A stretch of 12,022 bases of DNA, from positions 1-12,022 of the forward strand of contig JASEGN010000027.1 in NCBI GenBank assembly GCA_030018055.1, in the 5' to 3' direction. This DNA comes from Candidatus Aenigmatarchaeota archaeon (GTDB lineage: Archaea > Aenigmatarchaeota > Aenigmatarchaeia > CG10238-14 > SCSR01). Shown here piece after piece: positions 1-6,339 of the stretch (positions are counted from its first letter, which is position 1; each line of letters starts with the position of its first letter). The position numbers and the translations under genes were made by a program. The notes under the pieces were generated by a model that was not told where the DNA came from, made no database searches, and worked only from the letters and a program-made list of their open reading frames with translations.

Positions 1-521
1 AACGTTTTTGTGCTATCAATGTAAATACAACTACTCAGCTCTTCTTCTATTTCATGATGCAAAGGATTGGATATTGTATTTACAAAGATAACTAATTTTG
101 TCTTATGTCCAATGAAAGCCTCATGCCAATACAATGCTCCTATATCCCTGATTACTCCACCTGAGAGCCCAATACAAATTGCAATATCACCAGCTGCAGC
201 AATTTCACCATCAGCATGATACCAGGAAGGTACCTCCAGCTTTTCATCTATAACATCTAGGTAGGGTTTAATATGCTCTAGCCCAAACTTTTCATCCTCG
301 TGAGGAAGAATACCTATAACTTTTTTGCCCCCATATTTTTTGTAGGCTTTAGCAACTAAATAGGATACATCTCTACAGGGAATTATGACTATTTCCGCTT
401 CATGGTTAGCCAATAATTTTCCAACTTCATTAATTAGATTCATCACTTCTCTTTCAGTCAGCTCCGTATGTCTGCAAATTCTCGATATTTCTGTGCCTAA
501 AATAGATACTTTCAATTTCAT
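1..521 (-). CDS. Rossmann-fold (SLOG/LOG-like) protein, 3' end outside window
   Basis: An open frame of 173 codons starts at ATG 521 and runs off the left edge without a stop, so the C-terminus is missing. The N-terminus (MKLKVSILGTEIS) is a beta strand followed by a glycine turn, as in a nucleotide-binding Rossmann fold. A second strand-like stretch (EAEIVIIPC) follows at about residues 42-50. A glycine-rich segment, GLSGGVIRDIGALYWHE, lies at about residues 118-134. It resembles the GGGxGTxxE loop of SLOG/LOG-type proteins. The fold class is a moderate-confidence reading and the substrate is unknown. The gene lies 95 nt downstream of rfcS on the same strand but has its own TATA-like element, so it is probably transcribed separately, with little or no leader. 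Confidence 0.6.
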   Translation of the reverse strand, partial: MKLKVSILGTEISRICRHTELTEREVMNLINEVGKLLANHEAEIVIIPCRDVSYLVAKAYKKYGGKKVIGILPHEDEKFGLEHIKPYLDVIDEKLEVPSWYHADGEIAAAGDIAICIGLSGGVIRDIGALYWHEAFIGHKTKLVIFVNTISNPLHHEIEEELSSCIYIDSTKT

Positions 522-544
522 CACTATATTATTATCAAAAAGAG

Positions 545-555
545 ATTTTATAAGT
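545..555 (-). promoter_or_regulatory. TATA box-like element for the SLOG-like gene
   Basis: The minus strand reads ACTTATAAAAT here, centred about 29 nt upstream of the ATG at 521. Archaeal TATA boxes lie about 25 nt before the transcription start, so the transcript would begin at or just before the start codon (leaderless). No Shine-Dalgarno-like sequence precedes the ATG, which fits. Assigned by eye. Confidence 0.4.
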
Positions 556-616
556 TTTTTATGAAGTTTAGCCTTCCTTGGAAAAATAAAGTGGTTACAT
601 ATTTCAAGTCACTCAA

Positions 617-2938
617 TCAACTTTTAGCATAACGCAGAAATTGAGATAACAAAGCTGTAAGTTGTATTAATTCATTACCTCCCTGAGAAATTCTGAATTG
701 ATACTCACCACATTTTTCAACCAATTCAACTTTTACACTCTCTAATACTGGTAAGTTATAAATTTGTCTATGTATCTCATAGATTATATCATCACCACTT
801 AGACCTTGTCTCAATAACATGTCTTGAAGCATTTTTCTTGCATCTTGAAATTTTCCTTTTATTGCTAACTCTAACATTCTCTTAATATCATCTGGTCTAG
901 CCCTAGAGGCTACATCATAAACAACTTCTTCAGTGATTTTTTTACCTAGGGAAGCTGATGCCTGTAACAAATTTGCAACTCTCCTTAGATCTCCTTCGGA
1001 GATATCAATAATCGCCTTAATTCCACCTTCTGTAATTTTTAATTCCTCACCTTTAACAATTCTATCGATGAATTTTCTCACATCACTTTCCGGTAATGTA
1101 TTAAATCGAAAAACTGCGCATCTCGATTGAATCGGATCGATAATACGTGAAGAATAGTTGGCTATGAGGATCATACGCGAAACAGAAGTGAAAGTTTCCA
1201 TTGTTCTACGTAAAGCTTGTTGGGCATCACTTGTAGTATTATCAGCCTCATCCAAAATTATTATTTTATATGGCACTTCTCCTAAAGCTTTAGTTCTAGC
1301 AAAATTCTTCACTTGACCACGGATAACATCTATACCACGAGCATCGCTATTATGTAAGAGTATAGGGATAGTACCTCCCCAAAATGCTTCTACATCTGAA
1401 ACTGAAATATCATAAACATAACCATTGTAGTCTTCAATTCGAATTTTTTTGATTTTTAAAAAGGAAATTGAAGAATTAATTAACTTCATTATTTTTTCGA
1501 ATGTTTGTTTTTCCTCAGAAGTTAGCTTACTTTTGTCAATTCTTTTTAGTAATTTTTCTGCAATATTCTTGGAAACTCTTTTTGACTTTTTAGAATAAAG
1601 TTGATGTCTAAGCAAATATCTCCAATTGAACTTAACCCTATCTTTAATTCTTTCGAAAAAGTTTATAAGAACAAAAGAAGGAATTAGTTCACTTCTTATG
1701 TAAGAGAATGTAGGTAACTTCCAAATAATTTTTGTTTCAGTCTCAAAAAATGATGTATCTAAACCTGAAATTCTACCAAGCCAAGCAATGTCCAGAAGAT
1801 TTTCTTTTGAATGAGAGGAGTACCTAAGATATTTTCCCCACTTACCCGAAGCATCACCACTATAGCCTCTGAGAAATGCTTCTCTAGCTTCCAGAGGAGA
1901 ATTGAAAATGAATGAAGGTACTCTTTTGTTTTTTGCGGTAAATCTTCTAAAACTCTTATCATAAAAAATATCTCTAAAGAATCTAGCAAATTGAGTAGAA
2001 AATATTCTTAGTTGGGTTGCACTAGCTTTACTCCTATCAAAACCCGAATAAGTGAGATTCTGCCGACTTGTAATATCAAAAAAATCCTTAAAAATTTGGG
2101 AAGTCTGATTAGCTACATTAACTTCAGAAGGATAACCATATGTGAATATTAGGGAACCACTTGTATTATTTTTCTTAAGGTTAGTACTCCCTTCAGCTAA
2201 GTAACTTCCCATCATCCACGCTATTTCAGGTATCAACCTAAACTTTTCGACTATCGTTTTTACTTTAGGATTTCTAAAGGTACGAATTCTACCTTTTATA
2301 TTCACGGCATGAAACTCCTCAGGAGCGTATTTCTCTAAATCGATGAGCATTTCATTTCCAAGCAGTTTTGTTTTAAAAGTTATCAATAAATCTCCTTCAT
2401 TGAGTTCTTCAGTTCTTACTGGGACTATTTCTCCATTTTCTTTTATTATCATTACAGAATGATCAAGAGTAGTTTTTATACTACCTCCTTCGAATTCTAT
2501 TTTTGCTATTTTTTTAACCATATGCCTTGAAATATTTTTGATGGGCTGAAATACTACTTCCAGATCTTTGTTAATACTAAGTATTTCTATATCATTTGGA
2601 TACACATAGTTGGAGGAAGTATCTTTGAAATATTTTTCTGCGAGTTTTCCAAAATTAGTCCTTTCAATTTTTGATTTTTCTCTAATCATAATAGGTGTAT
2701 CTGGAGTTACTGAAGCATTTAATTCTAAAATGTTTTGTCTCCAAGCATCTCCATAAAGCTCACGTGCTATACAAAGAGCTACCGTTGTTTTTCCTGTTCC
2801 TGCAGAACCTGCAAATAAAAGATGAGGAATAGCTTTCTCTTTTACAAACGCTTTTACTCTTTCAACTACATGGCGTTGATTTATCACTTCAGTTAATTTC
2901 ATGGGCCTATATTTCTCTGCCCATACTTCCATTACCAT
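617..2938 (-). CDS. rfcS: Replication factor C small subunit precursor with intein
   Basis: This is the small subunit of the archaeal clamp loader, a AAA+ ATPase that opens and loads PCNA on primed DNA. The precursor has 773 residues. Removing the intein (residues 76-530) leaves 318, the usual RfcS length. Visible motifs are the N-terminal WAEKYRP box (residues 6-12), Walker A GSAGTGKT (44-51), Walker B IIILDEAD (559-566), sensor-1 ANYSSRII (593-600) and the SRC arginine-finger motif (605-607). The spliced junction would read LELNA-SDARG, matching the conserved RfcS LELNASDERG box. The ATG at 2938 lies 2 nt after the rpoP stop; a second ATG two codons later would also serve. It is the last gene of the rps19e run. 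No large-subunit gene (rfcL) lies in the window. Confidence 0.96.
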   Translation of the reverse strand: MVMEVWAEKYRPMKLTEVINQRHVVERVKAFVKEKAIPHLLFAGSAGTGKTTVALCIARELYGDAWRQNILELNASVTPDTPIMIREKSKIERTNFGKLAEKYFKDTSSNYVYPNDIEILSINKDLEVVFQPIKNISRHMVKKIAKIEFEGGSIKTTLDHSVMIIKENGEIVPVRTEELNEGDLLITFKTKLLGNEMLIDLEKYAPEEFHAVNIKGRIRTFRNPKVKTIVEKFRLIPEIAWMMGSYLAEGSTNLKKNNTSGSLIFTYGYPSEVNVANQTSQIFKDFFDITSRQNLTYSGFDRSKASATQLRIFSTQFARFFRDIFYDKSFRRFTAKNKRVPSFIFNSPLEAREAFLRGYSGDASGKWGKYLRYSSHSKENLLDIAWLGRISGLDTSFFETETKIIWKLPTFSYIRSELIPSFVLINFFERIKDRVKFNWRYLLRHQLYSKKSKRVSKNIAEKLLKRIDKSKLTSEEKQTFEKIMKLINSSISFLKIKKIRIEDYNGYVYDISVSDVEAFWGGTIPILLHNSDARGIDVIRGQVKNFARTKALGEVPYKIIILDEADNTTSDAQQALRRTMETFTSVSRMILIANYSSRIIDPIQSRCAVFRFNTLPESDVRKFIDRIVKGEELKITEGGIKAIIDISEGDLRRVANLLQASASLGKKITEEVVYDVASRARPDDIKRMLELAIKGKFQDARKMLQDMLLRQGLSGDDIIYEIHRQIYNLPVLESVKVELVEKCGEYQFRISQGGNELIQLTALLSQFLRYAKS
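1349..2713 (-). mobile_element. Intein with LAGLIDADG endonuclease domain in RfcS
   Basis: This is a self-splicing protein insert of 455 residues (precursor residues 76-530). It begins at Ser76 (SVTPDTPIMIR, block A) and ends with ILLHN (block G), followed by Ser531 as the +1 extein residue. The block B TxxH motif is TLDH at 157-160, and block F is GYVYDISV at 506-513. The block F position that is often His is Glu517, a variant also found in other inteins. Two LAGLIDADG-like helices lie at about 239-251 (MMGSYLAEGS) and 353-364 (FLRGYSGDAS). Both keep an acidic residue, so the endonuclease may still be active. The insertion point is between the A and S of the conserved LELNASDERG box, a classic intein site. 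Confidence 0.93.
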
Positions 2939-2940
2939 AA

Positions 2941-3069
2941 TTATCTTGCCTGAACCCTCTTAATTACCCTTGGCCTAAGTTTGATAAAAATTCTTCCACC
3001 ACAGTAAGGACATCTAATTCTTTCCTCAAATTTTGCAACGGTCTTTTTACATTTTATACATCGATACAT
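2941..3069 (-). CDS. rpoP: DNA-directed RNA polymerase subunit P (Rpb12-like)
   Basis: This 42-residue protein begins MYRCIKCKKTVAKFEER and continues CPYCGGRIF, then a basic tail ending RVQAR. It is the archaeal RNA polymerase subunit P, homologous to eukaryotic Rpb12, a zinc-ribbon subunit of the core enzyme. Cysteines 4 and 7 (CIKC) and 20 and 23 (CPYC) form the zinc site, and length and tail match the family. Its ATG follows directly on the rpl37ae stop codon (TGAATG), and rfcS starts 2 nt after its own stop, so translation is probably coupled in one operon. The pairing of rpl37ae with rpoP is common in archaea. Confidence 0.95.
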   Translation of the reverse strand: MYRCIKCKKTVAKFEERIRCPYCGGRIFIKLRPRVIKRVQAR

Positions 3070-3288
3070 TCAGCCACCCGGCTTATAGGCTTGACCTGCA
3101 AATTTTGCCCCACATTTTTTACATCGCCATATACCAGCTGAAACCCTCTCCACATATTTCATTCCACATTTTGGACAAATATGCCTCTGTTTTTGTACAG
3201 CCTCTATTTCAGCAATTTTTGCTCTAACCTTCTTTCCGTATCTTACACCAAATCTACCGGCAGTACCAACGATTTTTTTCTTACCCAT
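3070..3288 (-). CDS. rpl37ae: 50S ribosomal protein L37Ae (eL43)
   Basis: This 72-residue zinc-ribbon protein is L37Ae (eL43), a component of the large ribosomal subunit shared by archaea and eukaryotes. The N-terminus, KKKIVGTAGRFGVRYGKKVR, is the family signature that contacts rRNA. The zinc ligands are Cys38 and Cys41 (CPKC) and Cys56 and Cys59 (CKKC), and the protein ends in the usual short basic/glycine tail. It starts 1 nt after the PDCD5 stop codon and ends exactly where rpoP starts. Length is slightly below the common 80-90 residues. Confidence 0.96.
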   Translation of the reverse strand: MGKKKIVGTAGRFGVRYGKKVRAKIAEIEAVQKQRHICPKCGMKYVERVSAGIWRCKKCGAKFAGQAYKPGG

Positions 3289-3289
3289 G

Positions 3290-3550
3290 CTATCTAATTA
3301 TTTTAAATTTTTTCCCTGAAGCTAATTGTTCCAGCATCATTTTTAACTTCTCATCTGTTATTATGCCTTTAATCTGTCCAGCTTGATAGAGTTGCAGTAA
3401 ATAAAGCTCTATCTGAGACGCTAGCTCGGGCTTTACAACTTTTACTCTTCCTAATCTTTCTCTAGCTTCTTTAGTAAGTACTTTTTGTAATACTTCCTTC
3501 TTCAGAGCTTCTAGCTGAGCCAACTCATCAGGTGTAATTGGGTATTGCAT
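3290..3550 (-). CDS. PDCD5-family DNA-binding protein
   Basis: This 86-residue protein belongs to the PDCD5 (TFAR19) family of small helical nucleic-acid-binding proteins. Family marks include LTKEARERLGRVKVVKPE (about residues 25-42), the helix ELASQIELYLLQLYQAGQI, and the C-terminal TDEKLKMMLEQL followed by a basic FKIIR tail. Family members usually have about 110 residues. Here the long N-terminal helix rich in acidic and basic residues is mostly missing, and no upstream in-frame start restores it before the rps19e stop 31 nt away. The cellular role of archaeal PDCD5 is not settled; it is commonly found beside rps19e, as here. Confidence 0.88.
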   Translation of the reverse strand: MQYPITPDELAQLEALKKEVLQKVLTKEARERLGRVKVVKPELASQIELYLLQLYQAGQIKGIITDEKLKMMLEQLASGKKFKIIR

Positions 3551-3581
3551 AATTCACCATTATCACTTCAGTAAATATAGG

Positions 3582-3998
3582 TTAATCTTTAATAACTTCA
3601 TATGCAACCCTATCTAAAAAGCTTTGCCCTTTTGGAGTTATACAACGACCTTTCTTTTCTTTTTTCACAAGTCCCGCAACCTCTAATTGTTGTAGGATTT
3701 TTCTTATTATTGCACCAGAAGCTTTTCTAAACCTCGCTGGTTTGTGCCCCCTTCTCTTTCTCCCACCAAAGTAAGTTCTTAACCTCTCGATACCAACAGG
3801 ACCATCTATGTAGATTCTCCTTAAAATAGCAGCTGCACGAATGTACCAAAAATCTAGTTGCTCTGGTGGCCTTTCTCTATGCACGCCTGACTTGAGGAAA
3901 TAACTCCACTCTGGTTGGGATATATCCTTTATCTGCTTTAGTTCTTCCTTTAGCCTGTTAATGAATTTTTGTGGTTCTACTTCTCTTACAGTAACCAT
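3582..3998 (-). CDS. rps19e: 30S ribosomal protein S19e (eS19)
   Basis: This 138-residue winged-helix protein is S19e, a small-subunit ribosomal protein of archaea and eukaryotes needed for late small-subunit maturation. Diagnostic stretches are the start VREVEPQKFINRLKEEL, then PEWSYFLKSGVHRERPP (about 29-45), DFWYIRAAAILRRIYIDGPVG (49-69) and the basic YFGGRKRRGHKP (76-87). The C-terminal winged-helix part reads GAIIRKILQQLE...GRCITPKGQSFLD. It is the first gene of the run to PDCD5, rpl37ae, rpoP and rfcS. The ATG follows AAAGGAT, a weak Shine-Dalgarno match. The AT-rich 108 nt upstream (3999-4106) should hold the promoter, but I could not single out one TATA box. Confidence 0.96.
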   Translation of the reverse strand: MVTVREVEPQKFINRLKEELKQIKDISQPEWSYFLKSGVHRERPPEQLDFWYIRAAAILRRIYIDGPVGIERLRTYFGGRKRRGHKPARFRKASGAIIRKILQQLEVAGLVKKEKKGRCITPKGQSFLDRVAYEVIKD

Positions 3999-4106
3999 AT
4001 TATCCTTTAAAATTATGATGTTTTAATATTTTATCTTATCTTTAATAAACTATGAATATTCTTAGGTATAATAACATAAAGAGTATCTAATAAAACAAAA
4101 CATTTA

Positions 4107-4424
4107 TTAGTGAGCAGTTTTAATTTTTTCTCTACAAGGATAACGATAGACTTTATTGCAACCCAGGCATTTAACAATTAGAGCTTTTCTACTTATTCTT
4201 ACTGAAGAGCTTTTTCCTGGTATTAGCAATGAATTGCAGCTTTTACAAAATTTTCTCTTTAATTGCTGTGGAAATCTCACATTACATCTTAAACCAATTT
4301 TTCTAGCTAGCTCAACGTAACGTTTACTTCTTTCAGGATGTTTTTCAAATTCCTTTTCAGCTAAGTCAAATAAAATTACAATTCTCTCTTTAGCTATCTT
4401 TTGTTGCCAAGCTAATTTTCGCAT
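4107..4424 (-). CDS. rnp4: Ribonuclease P protein component 4
   Basis: This 105-residue protein matches the archaeal RNase P subunit homologous to eukaryotic Rpp21/Rpr2, which works with the catalytic RNA to trim tRNA 5' leaders. The N-terminal helical part contains IAKERIVILFDLAEKEF (10-26) and the characteristic YVELARKIGLRCNVRFP (36-52). A zinc ribbon follows, with Cys60/Cys63 (CKSC) and Cys86/Cys89 (CLGC). The gene lies 26 nt downstream of the tRNA-Pro(UGG) gene on the same strand, so a tRNA-processing protein sits beside two tRNA genes. A T-rich stretch follows the stop codon and could end its transcript. Confidence 0.93.
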   Translation of the reverse strand: MRKLAWQQKIAKERIVILFDLAEKEFEKHPERSKRYVELARKIGLRCNVRFPQQLKRKFCKSCNSLLIPGKSSSVRISRKALIVKCLGCNKVYRYPCREKIKTAH

Positions 4425-4444
4425 ATAATTAATTTATCATGTAG

Positions 4445-4449
4445 AAAAA
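4445..4449 (-). terminator. Oligo-T terminator after tRNA-Pro(UGG)
   Basis: The minus strand reads TTTTT starting two nucleotides after the discriminator end of the tRNA gene. Short U-runs are the usual archaeal termination signal. No CCA is encoded at the tRNA 3' end. Confidence 0.45.
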
Positions 4450-4450
4450 T

Positions 4451-4537
4451 GGGGTCGCTGGGATTTGAACCCAGGTTTTCGGAGCCCAAGTCCGAAGTCC
4501 TAGACCATTCCAGATTAATTAACTAGACTACGACCCC
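4451..4537 (-). tRNA. tRNA-Pro(UGG) with 13-nt D-loop intron
   Basis: On the minus strand a full cloverleaf can be drawn. The acceptor stem is GGGGTCG/CGACCCC and the D-stem is GTCT/GGAC. The anticodon stem is TCGGA/TCCGA with loop CTTGGGC, giving anticodon TGG (genomic 4486-4488). The T-arm is CTGGG/CCCAG with loop TTCAAAT, and CCA is not encoded. The gene is 87 nt because the D-loop is 24 nt. Removing 13 nt (4508-4520) leaves a normal 74-nt tRNA with D-loop AGTTTGGTCTA. The neighbouring tRNA-Pro(GGG) has AGCTTGGTCTA in that place, one base different. It decodes CCA and CCG. Confidence 0.93.
4508..4520 (-). other. Non-canonical 13-nt intron in tRNA-Pro(UGG) D-loop
   Basis: The insert lies at about tRNA positions 17/17a. 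On the RNA a bulge-helix-bulge can be drawn. Exon CTAG pairs with intron CTGG (C-G, U-G, A-U, G-C), flanked by 3-nt bulges TTA on the 5' strand and AAT on the 3' strand. Cutting each bulge after its second base, as the archaeal splicing endonuclease does, removes exactly 13 nt and gives a standard D-loop. The outer helix is weak, so this is a relaxed motif. RtcB would join the ends. Confidence 0.8.
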
Positions 4538-4560
4538 GATAACTTTATTTGTTTTCTGTG

Positions 4561-4572
4561 AATTTATTAAAT
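4561..4572 (-). promoter_or_regulatory. TATA-like element for tRNA-Pro(UGG)
   Basis: The minus strand reads ATTTAATAAATT, centred about 30 nt upstream of the tRNA 5' end at 4537. This is a suitable distance for a transcript with a few leader bases. It lies in the 44-nt gap between the two tRNA genes, so the UGG gene may have its own promoter. Confidence 0.4.
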
Positions 4573-4581
4573 CGAAAATAT

Positions 4582-4671
4582 GGGGGAACTGGGATTTGAA
4601 CCCAGGTTACTGGAGATATTCTTTGCCAGCACCCCAAGCTGGATGCCTAGACCAAGCTAGCAGATTCCCCC
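4582..4671 (-). tRNA. tRNA-Pro(GGG) with 16-nt variable-loop intron
   Basis: On the minus strand the acceptor stem is GGGGGAA/TTCCCCC and the D-stem is TGCT/GGCA with loop AGCTTGGTCTA. The anticodon stem is CCAGC/GCTGG with loop TTGGGGT, giving anticodon GGG (genomic 4633-4635). The T-arm is CTGGG/CCCAG with loop TTCAAAT. The region between anticodon stem and T-arm is 20 nt, but a proline tRNA should have 4-5. Removing 16 nt (4608-4623) leaves CAAC and a 74-nt tRNA, the same size as its neighbour, whose variable loop is AAAC. It decodes CCC and CCU. CCA is not encoded. Confidence 0.92.
4608..4623 (-). other. Non-canonical 16-nt intron in tRNA-Pro(GGG) variable loop
   Basis: The insert lies at tRNA position 45/46. 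The RNA folds as a clear bulge-helix-bulge. Exon CTGG pairs with intron CCAG by four Watson-Crick pairs. The 5' bulge is CAA and the 3' bulge is TAA. The intron interior is AGA-ATA-TCT, a 3-bp hairpin. Cutting each bulge after its second base removes AAGAATATCTCCAGTA. The exon CTGG is also the 3' strand of the anticodon stem, so the precursor must switch pairing before or after splicing. Confidence 0.85.
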
Positions 4672-4690
4672 AACATTATTTGATAGTAGA

Positions 4691-4700
4691 TTTAAAATAA
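4691..4700 (-). promoter_or_regulatory. TATA-like element in the tRNA-Pro(GGG)/HerA divergent gap
   Basis: Only 32 nt separate the tRNA-Pro(GGG) 5' end (4671) from the HerA-like start codon (4704). The minus strand reads TTATTTTAAA here, about 24 nt upstream of the tRNA, suiting a TATA box for the tRNA. The plus-strand promoter of the ATPase gene must then overlap the tRNA gene or this same segment. Confidence 0.35.
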
Positions 4701-4703
4701 AAT

Positions 4704-5972
4704 ATGCCCTATGGAACGATTGTTGGTAGAAGTAAAGAAGATCTTAAAAAATTTGGTTCTGTCGCTTGTGGTTACCTAGGTAAGCATATAGTTGGTACTG
4801 GGGAGGATGCTCACTTGACGGTTAAAGTTTACATGGATCTTTTGAAACCTCACGTTATTTTAGTTTGTGGAAAAAGAGGATCTGGAAAAAGTTATTCGGC
4901 TGGGACAATTCTTGAAGAATTTTTAAACTTACCAGAAGAGTATAAAAAGAAAGCCTCTTTTCTTGTTGTTGACCCGATGGGTATTTACTGGAGTATGAAA
5001 TTTCCAAATGAAGAACAACGTGAACTATTAAATGAATGGAAAATAGAACTTCGAAGCTTTGAAAAAGATGTTATGGTTTATGTTCCCTGGCAATTAATTG
5101 AAGAGTATAAAGCTGCTAAAATTCCTTTTGATGGAACTATCTCAATTGCTCCAAGTGAAATTACCCCTAGTGAATGGTACTTGGTATTTGGTCTTAAACC
5201 AATTGAACCACTAGCAATAACATTTGAAAAAAATTACAACCTCGTGACAAAAAACAAGAAAGATTTTAGTTTAGAAGATTTATCTGAAAGTATAAGAGCT
5301 GACCAAGAAGCTAGCAAGGAAACAAAGGATGCATTAATAAGTTTATTGAGAGTTGCTGAGGGTTGGGGAATATTTTCTGAAAAGGGTTTTAAGATTGAGG
5401 AATTGGTTCAGTCTGGGAAGGTTATTATAATTGATGTTTCAAGAATGCCAGCGATGGAAGTTAGGGATTTGCTTGTTGGGTTGATTGCAAGAAAAATCTA
5501 TCAGGCTAGAGTTGTAGCTCGCAAAGAGGAAGAGATTGCAAGAATTGAAGGTAGGGAACCAAAATTTGTTTTTCCTTTAACTTGGCTTGTTCTTGAGGAA
5601 GCACATAACTTTATTCCAAGCGACACTAAAGTGGCTTCTTCTGAACCGATTTTAATTCTGGCTAGACAAGGCAGAGAGCCTGGCATAAGCCTGGTTTGCA
5701 TAACCCAAATGCCTGCCAAAATTCATAGTGATGTTTTAGCTCAATGTGATTTGGTAATTTCTTTTAGGCTTACTGCTGAATCTGATGTTAAGGCTTTGCA
5801 TGCTGTGATGCAGACTTATATTGAAGAGGAACTTTTAAAGTTCATTAATCGTTTGCCACGAGGTTGGATAGGTAGTGCAATCATCCTCGATGACGTACTA
5901 GAAAAAATATTTACAGTTCAAATAAGGCCGAGATTTTCATGGCATGCTGGAGGTACTGCCGCTCTTTTGTAA
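4704..5972 (+). CDS. HerA/FtsK-superfamily ATPase (DUF87-like)
   Basis: This 422-residue protein is a P-loop ATPase of the HerA type, hexameric DNA translocases that in archaea act with the nuclease NurA in DNA end resection. The N-terminus (about 1-45) resembles the HerA beta-barrel. Walker A is GKRGSGKS (56-63), preceded by HVILVC. Walker B is WLVLEEAH (294-301) with the paired glutamates at 298-299. The segment ILARQGREPGISLVCITQ (318-335) holds the sensor and arginine-finger region typical of HerA. The C-terminus has the short HerA-like strand KIFTVQIRPRFSWH. Family HerA is usually 500 residues or more, so this is a smaller paralogue; neither NurA nor Mre11/Rad50 is adjacent. A role in DNA repair or chromosome handling is inferred only from the family. 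Confidence 0.85.
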   Translation: MPYGTIVGRSKEDLKKFGSVACGYLGKHIVGTGEDAHLTVKVYMDLLKPHVILVCGKRGSGKSYSAGTILEEFLNLPEEYKKKASFLVVDPMGIYWSMKFPNEEQRELLNEWKIELRSFEKDVMVYVPWQLIEEYKAAKIPFDGTISIAPSEITPSEWYLVFGLKPIEPLAITFEKNYNLVTKNKKDFSLEDLSESIRADQEASKETKDALISLLRVAEGWGIFSEKGFKIEELVQSGKVIIIDVSRMPAMEVRDLLVGLIARKIYQARVVARKEEEIARIEGREPKFVFPLTWLVLEEAHNFIPSDTKVASSEPILILARQGREPGISLVCITQMPAKIHSDVLAQCDLVISFRLTAESDVKALHAVMQTYIEEELLKFINRLPRGWIGSAIILDDVLEKIFTVQIRPRFSWHAGGTAALL

Positions 5973-6002
5973 CTTTATTTTTTAAGAGAGTTAAAATTAA
6001 TC

Positions 6003-6209
6003 ATGGTAAAAAAAGATTTTCCACTTTTTACATTAGAAAGGATTTTGAAAAAGGCTGGTGCAGAAAGGATTTCTCTATCAGCAGCCGAAGAGCTAAGAAC
6101 TCTTTTACTTGAAATTACTGACAAAATTGCTAAAGATGCTATAGCGCTAGCTACCCACGCAAAAAGAACAACCGTTAAAAAGGAAGATATTAAACTTGCT
6201 ATCAGATAG
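6003..6209 (+). CDS. Archaeal histone (HMf-like)
   Basis: This 68-residue single histone fold matches HMf-type archaeal histones, which dimerise and stack to wrap DNA. Helix 1 is about residues 8-17 (LFTLERILKKAG). The long helix 2 begins RISLSAAEELRTLLLEITDKIAKDAIALATHAKR. The TVKKEDIKLAI stretch ends the fold with helix 3. The RTTVKKEDI segment is the loop/helix signature found in HMf and eukaryotic core histones. It follows the HerA-like gene by 30 nt on the same strand. No clear Shine-Dalgarno site precedes the ATG, and T-rich sequence at 5976-5987 could act as a TATA element for a nearly leaderless transcript. Confidence 0.95.
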   Translation: MVKKDFPLFTLERILKKAGAERISLSAAEELRTLLLEITDKIAKDAIALATHAKRTTVKKEDIKLAIR

Positions 6210-6210
6210 A

Positions 6211-6339
6211 ATGGGGAAAAAAACAACTGCAACTATAAAAGAGTTAAAGGCTGGAAGTTTTGTAATTATAGATGATGTACCTGTAGTTTGGTTAAAGATA
6301 CTCTTGTCTCTGCTAGTGCTCCTAAAAGAAACAAAGTAA
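6211..6339 (+). pseudogene. Decayed aIF5A-like N-terminal fragment
   Basis: Starting 1 nt after the histone stop, a 42-codon frame begins MGKKTTATIKELKAGSFVI and continues IDDVP. This lines up with the start of the true aIF5A 300 bp downstream (MEKTKSVIKELKPNSFVLI, then DEVP). After VP the similarity ends: the frame runs into WLKILLSLLVLLKETK and stops. Shifting frame there gives VKDTLVSASAPKRNKVK before another stop, a weak echo of the aIF5A VEKVTISTPGK region. The hypusine loop and the entire C-terminal OB domain are absent. The likeliest reading is a duplicated aIF5A that has decayed. A short removable intron near codon 25 that restores frame cannot be excluded, but the second frame also ends early. 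Confidence 0.6.

Noticed and set aside
933..1130. Plus-strand ORF opposite rfcS, and similar ORFs at 1759-1989, 5501-5719, 5975-6344, 7532-7771, 8651-9028 and 9485-9895
   Set aside because: All lie opposite or within strongly supported genes and show no recognisable protein features; they are shadows of the real coding frames.
4582..4671. tRNA-Pro(GGG) read as a class II tRNA (Leu or Ser) with a long variable arm
   Set aside because: The anticodon is GGG and the extra bases form a BHB with the anticodon stem rather than a variable-arm hairpin; removal gives the same 74-nt length as the neighbour.
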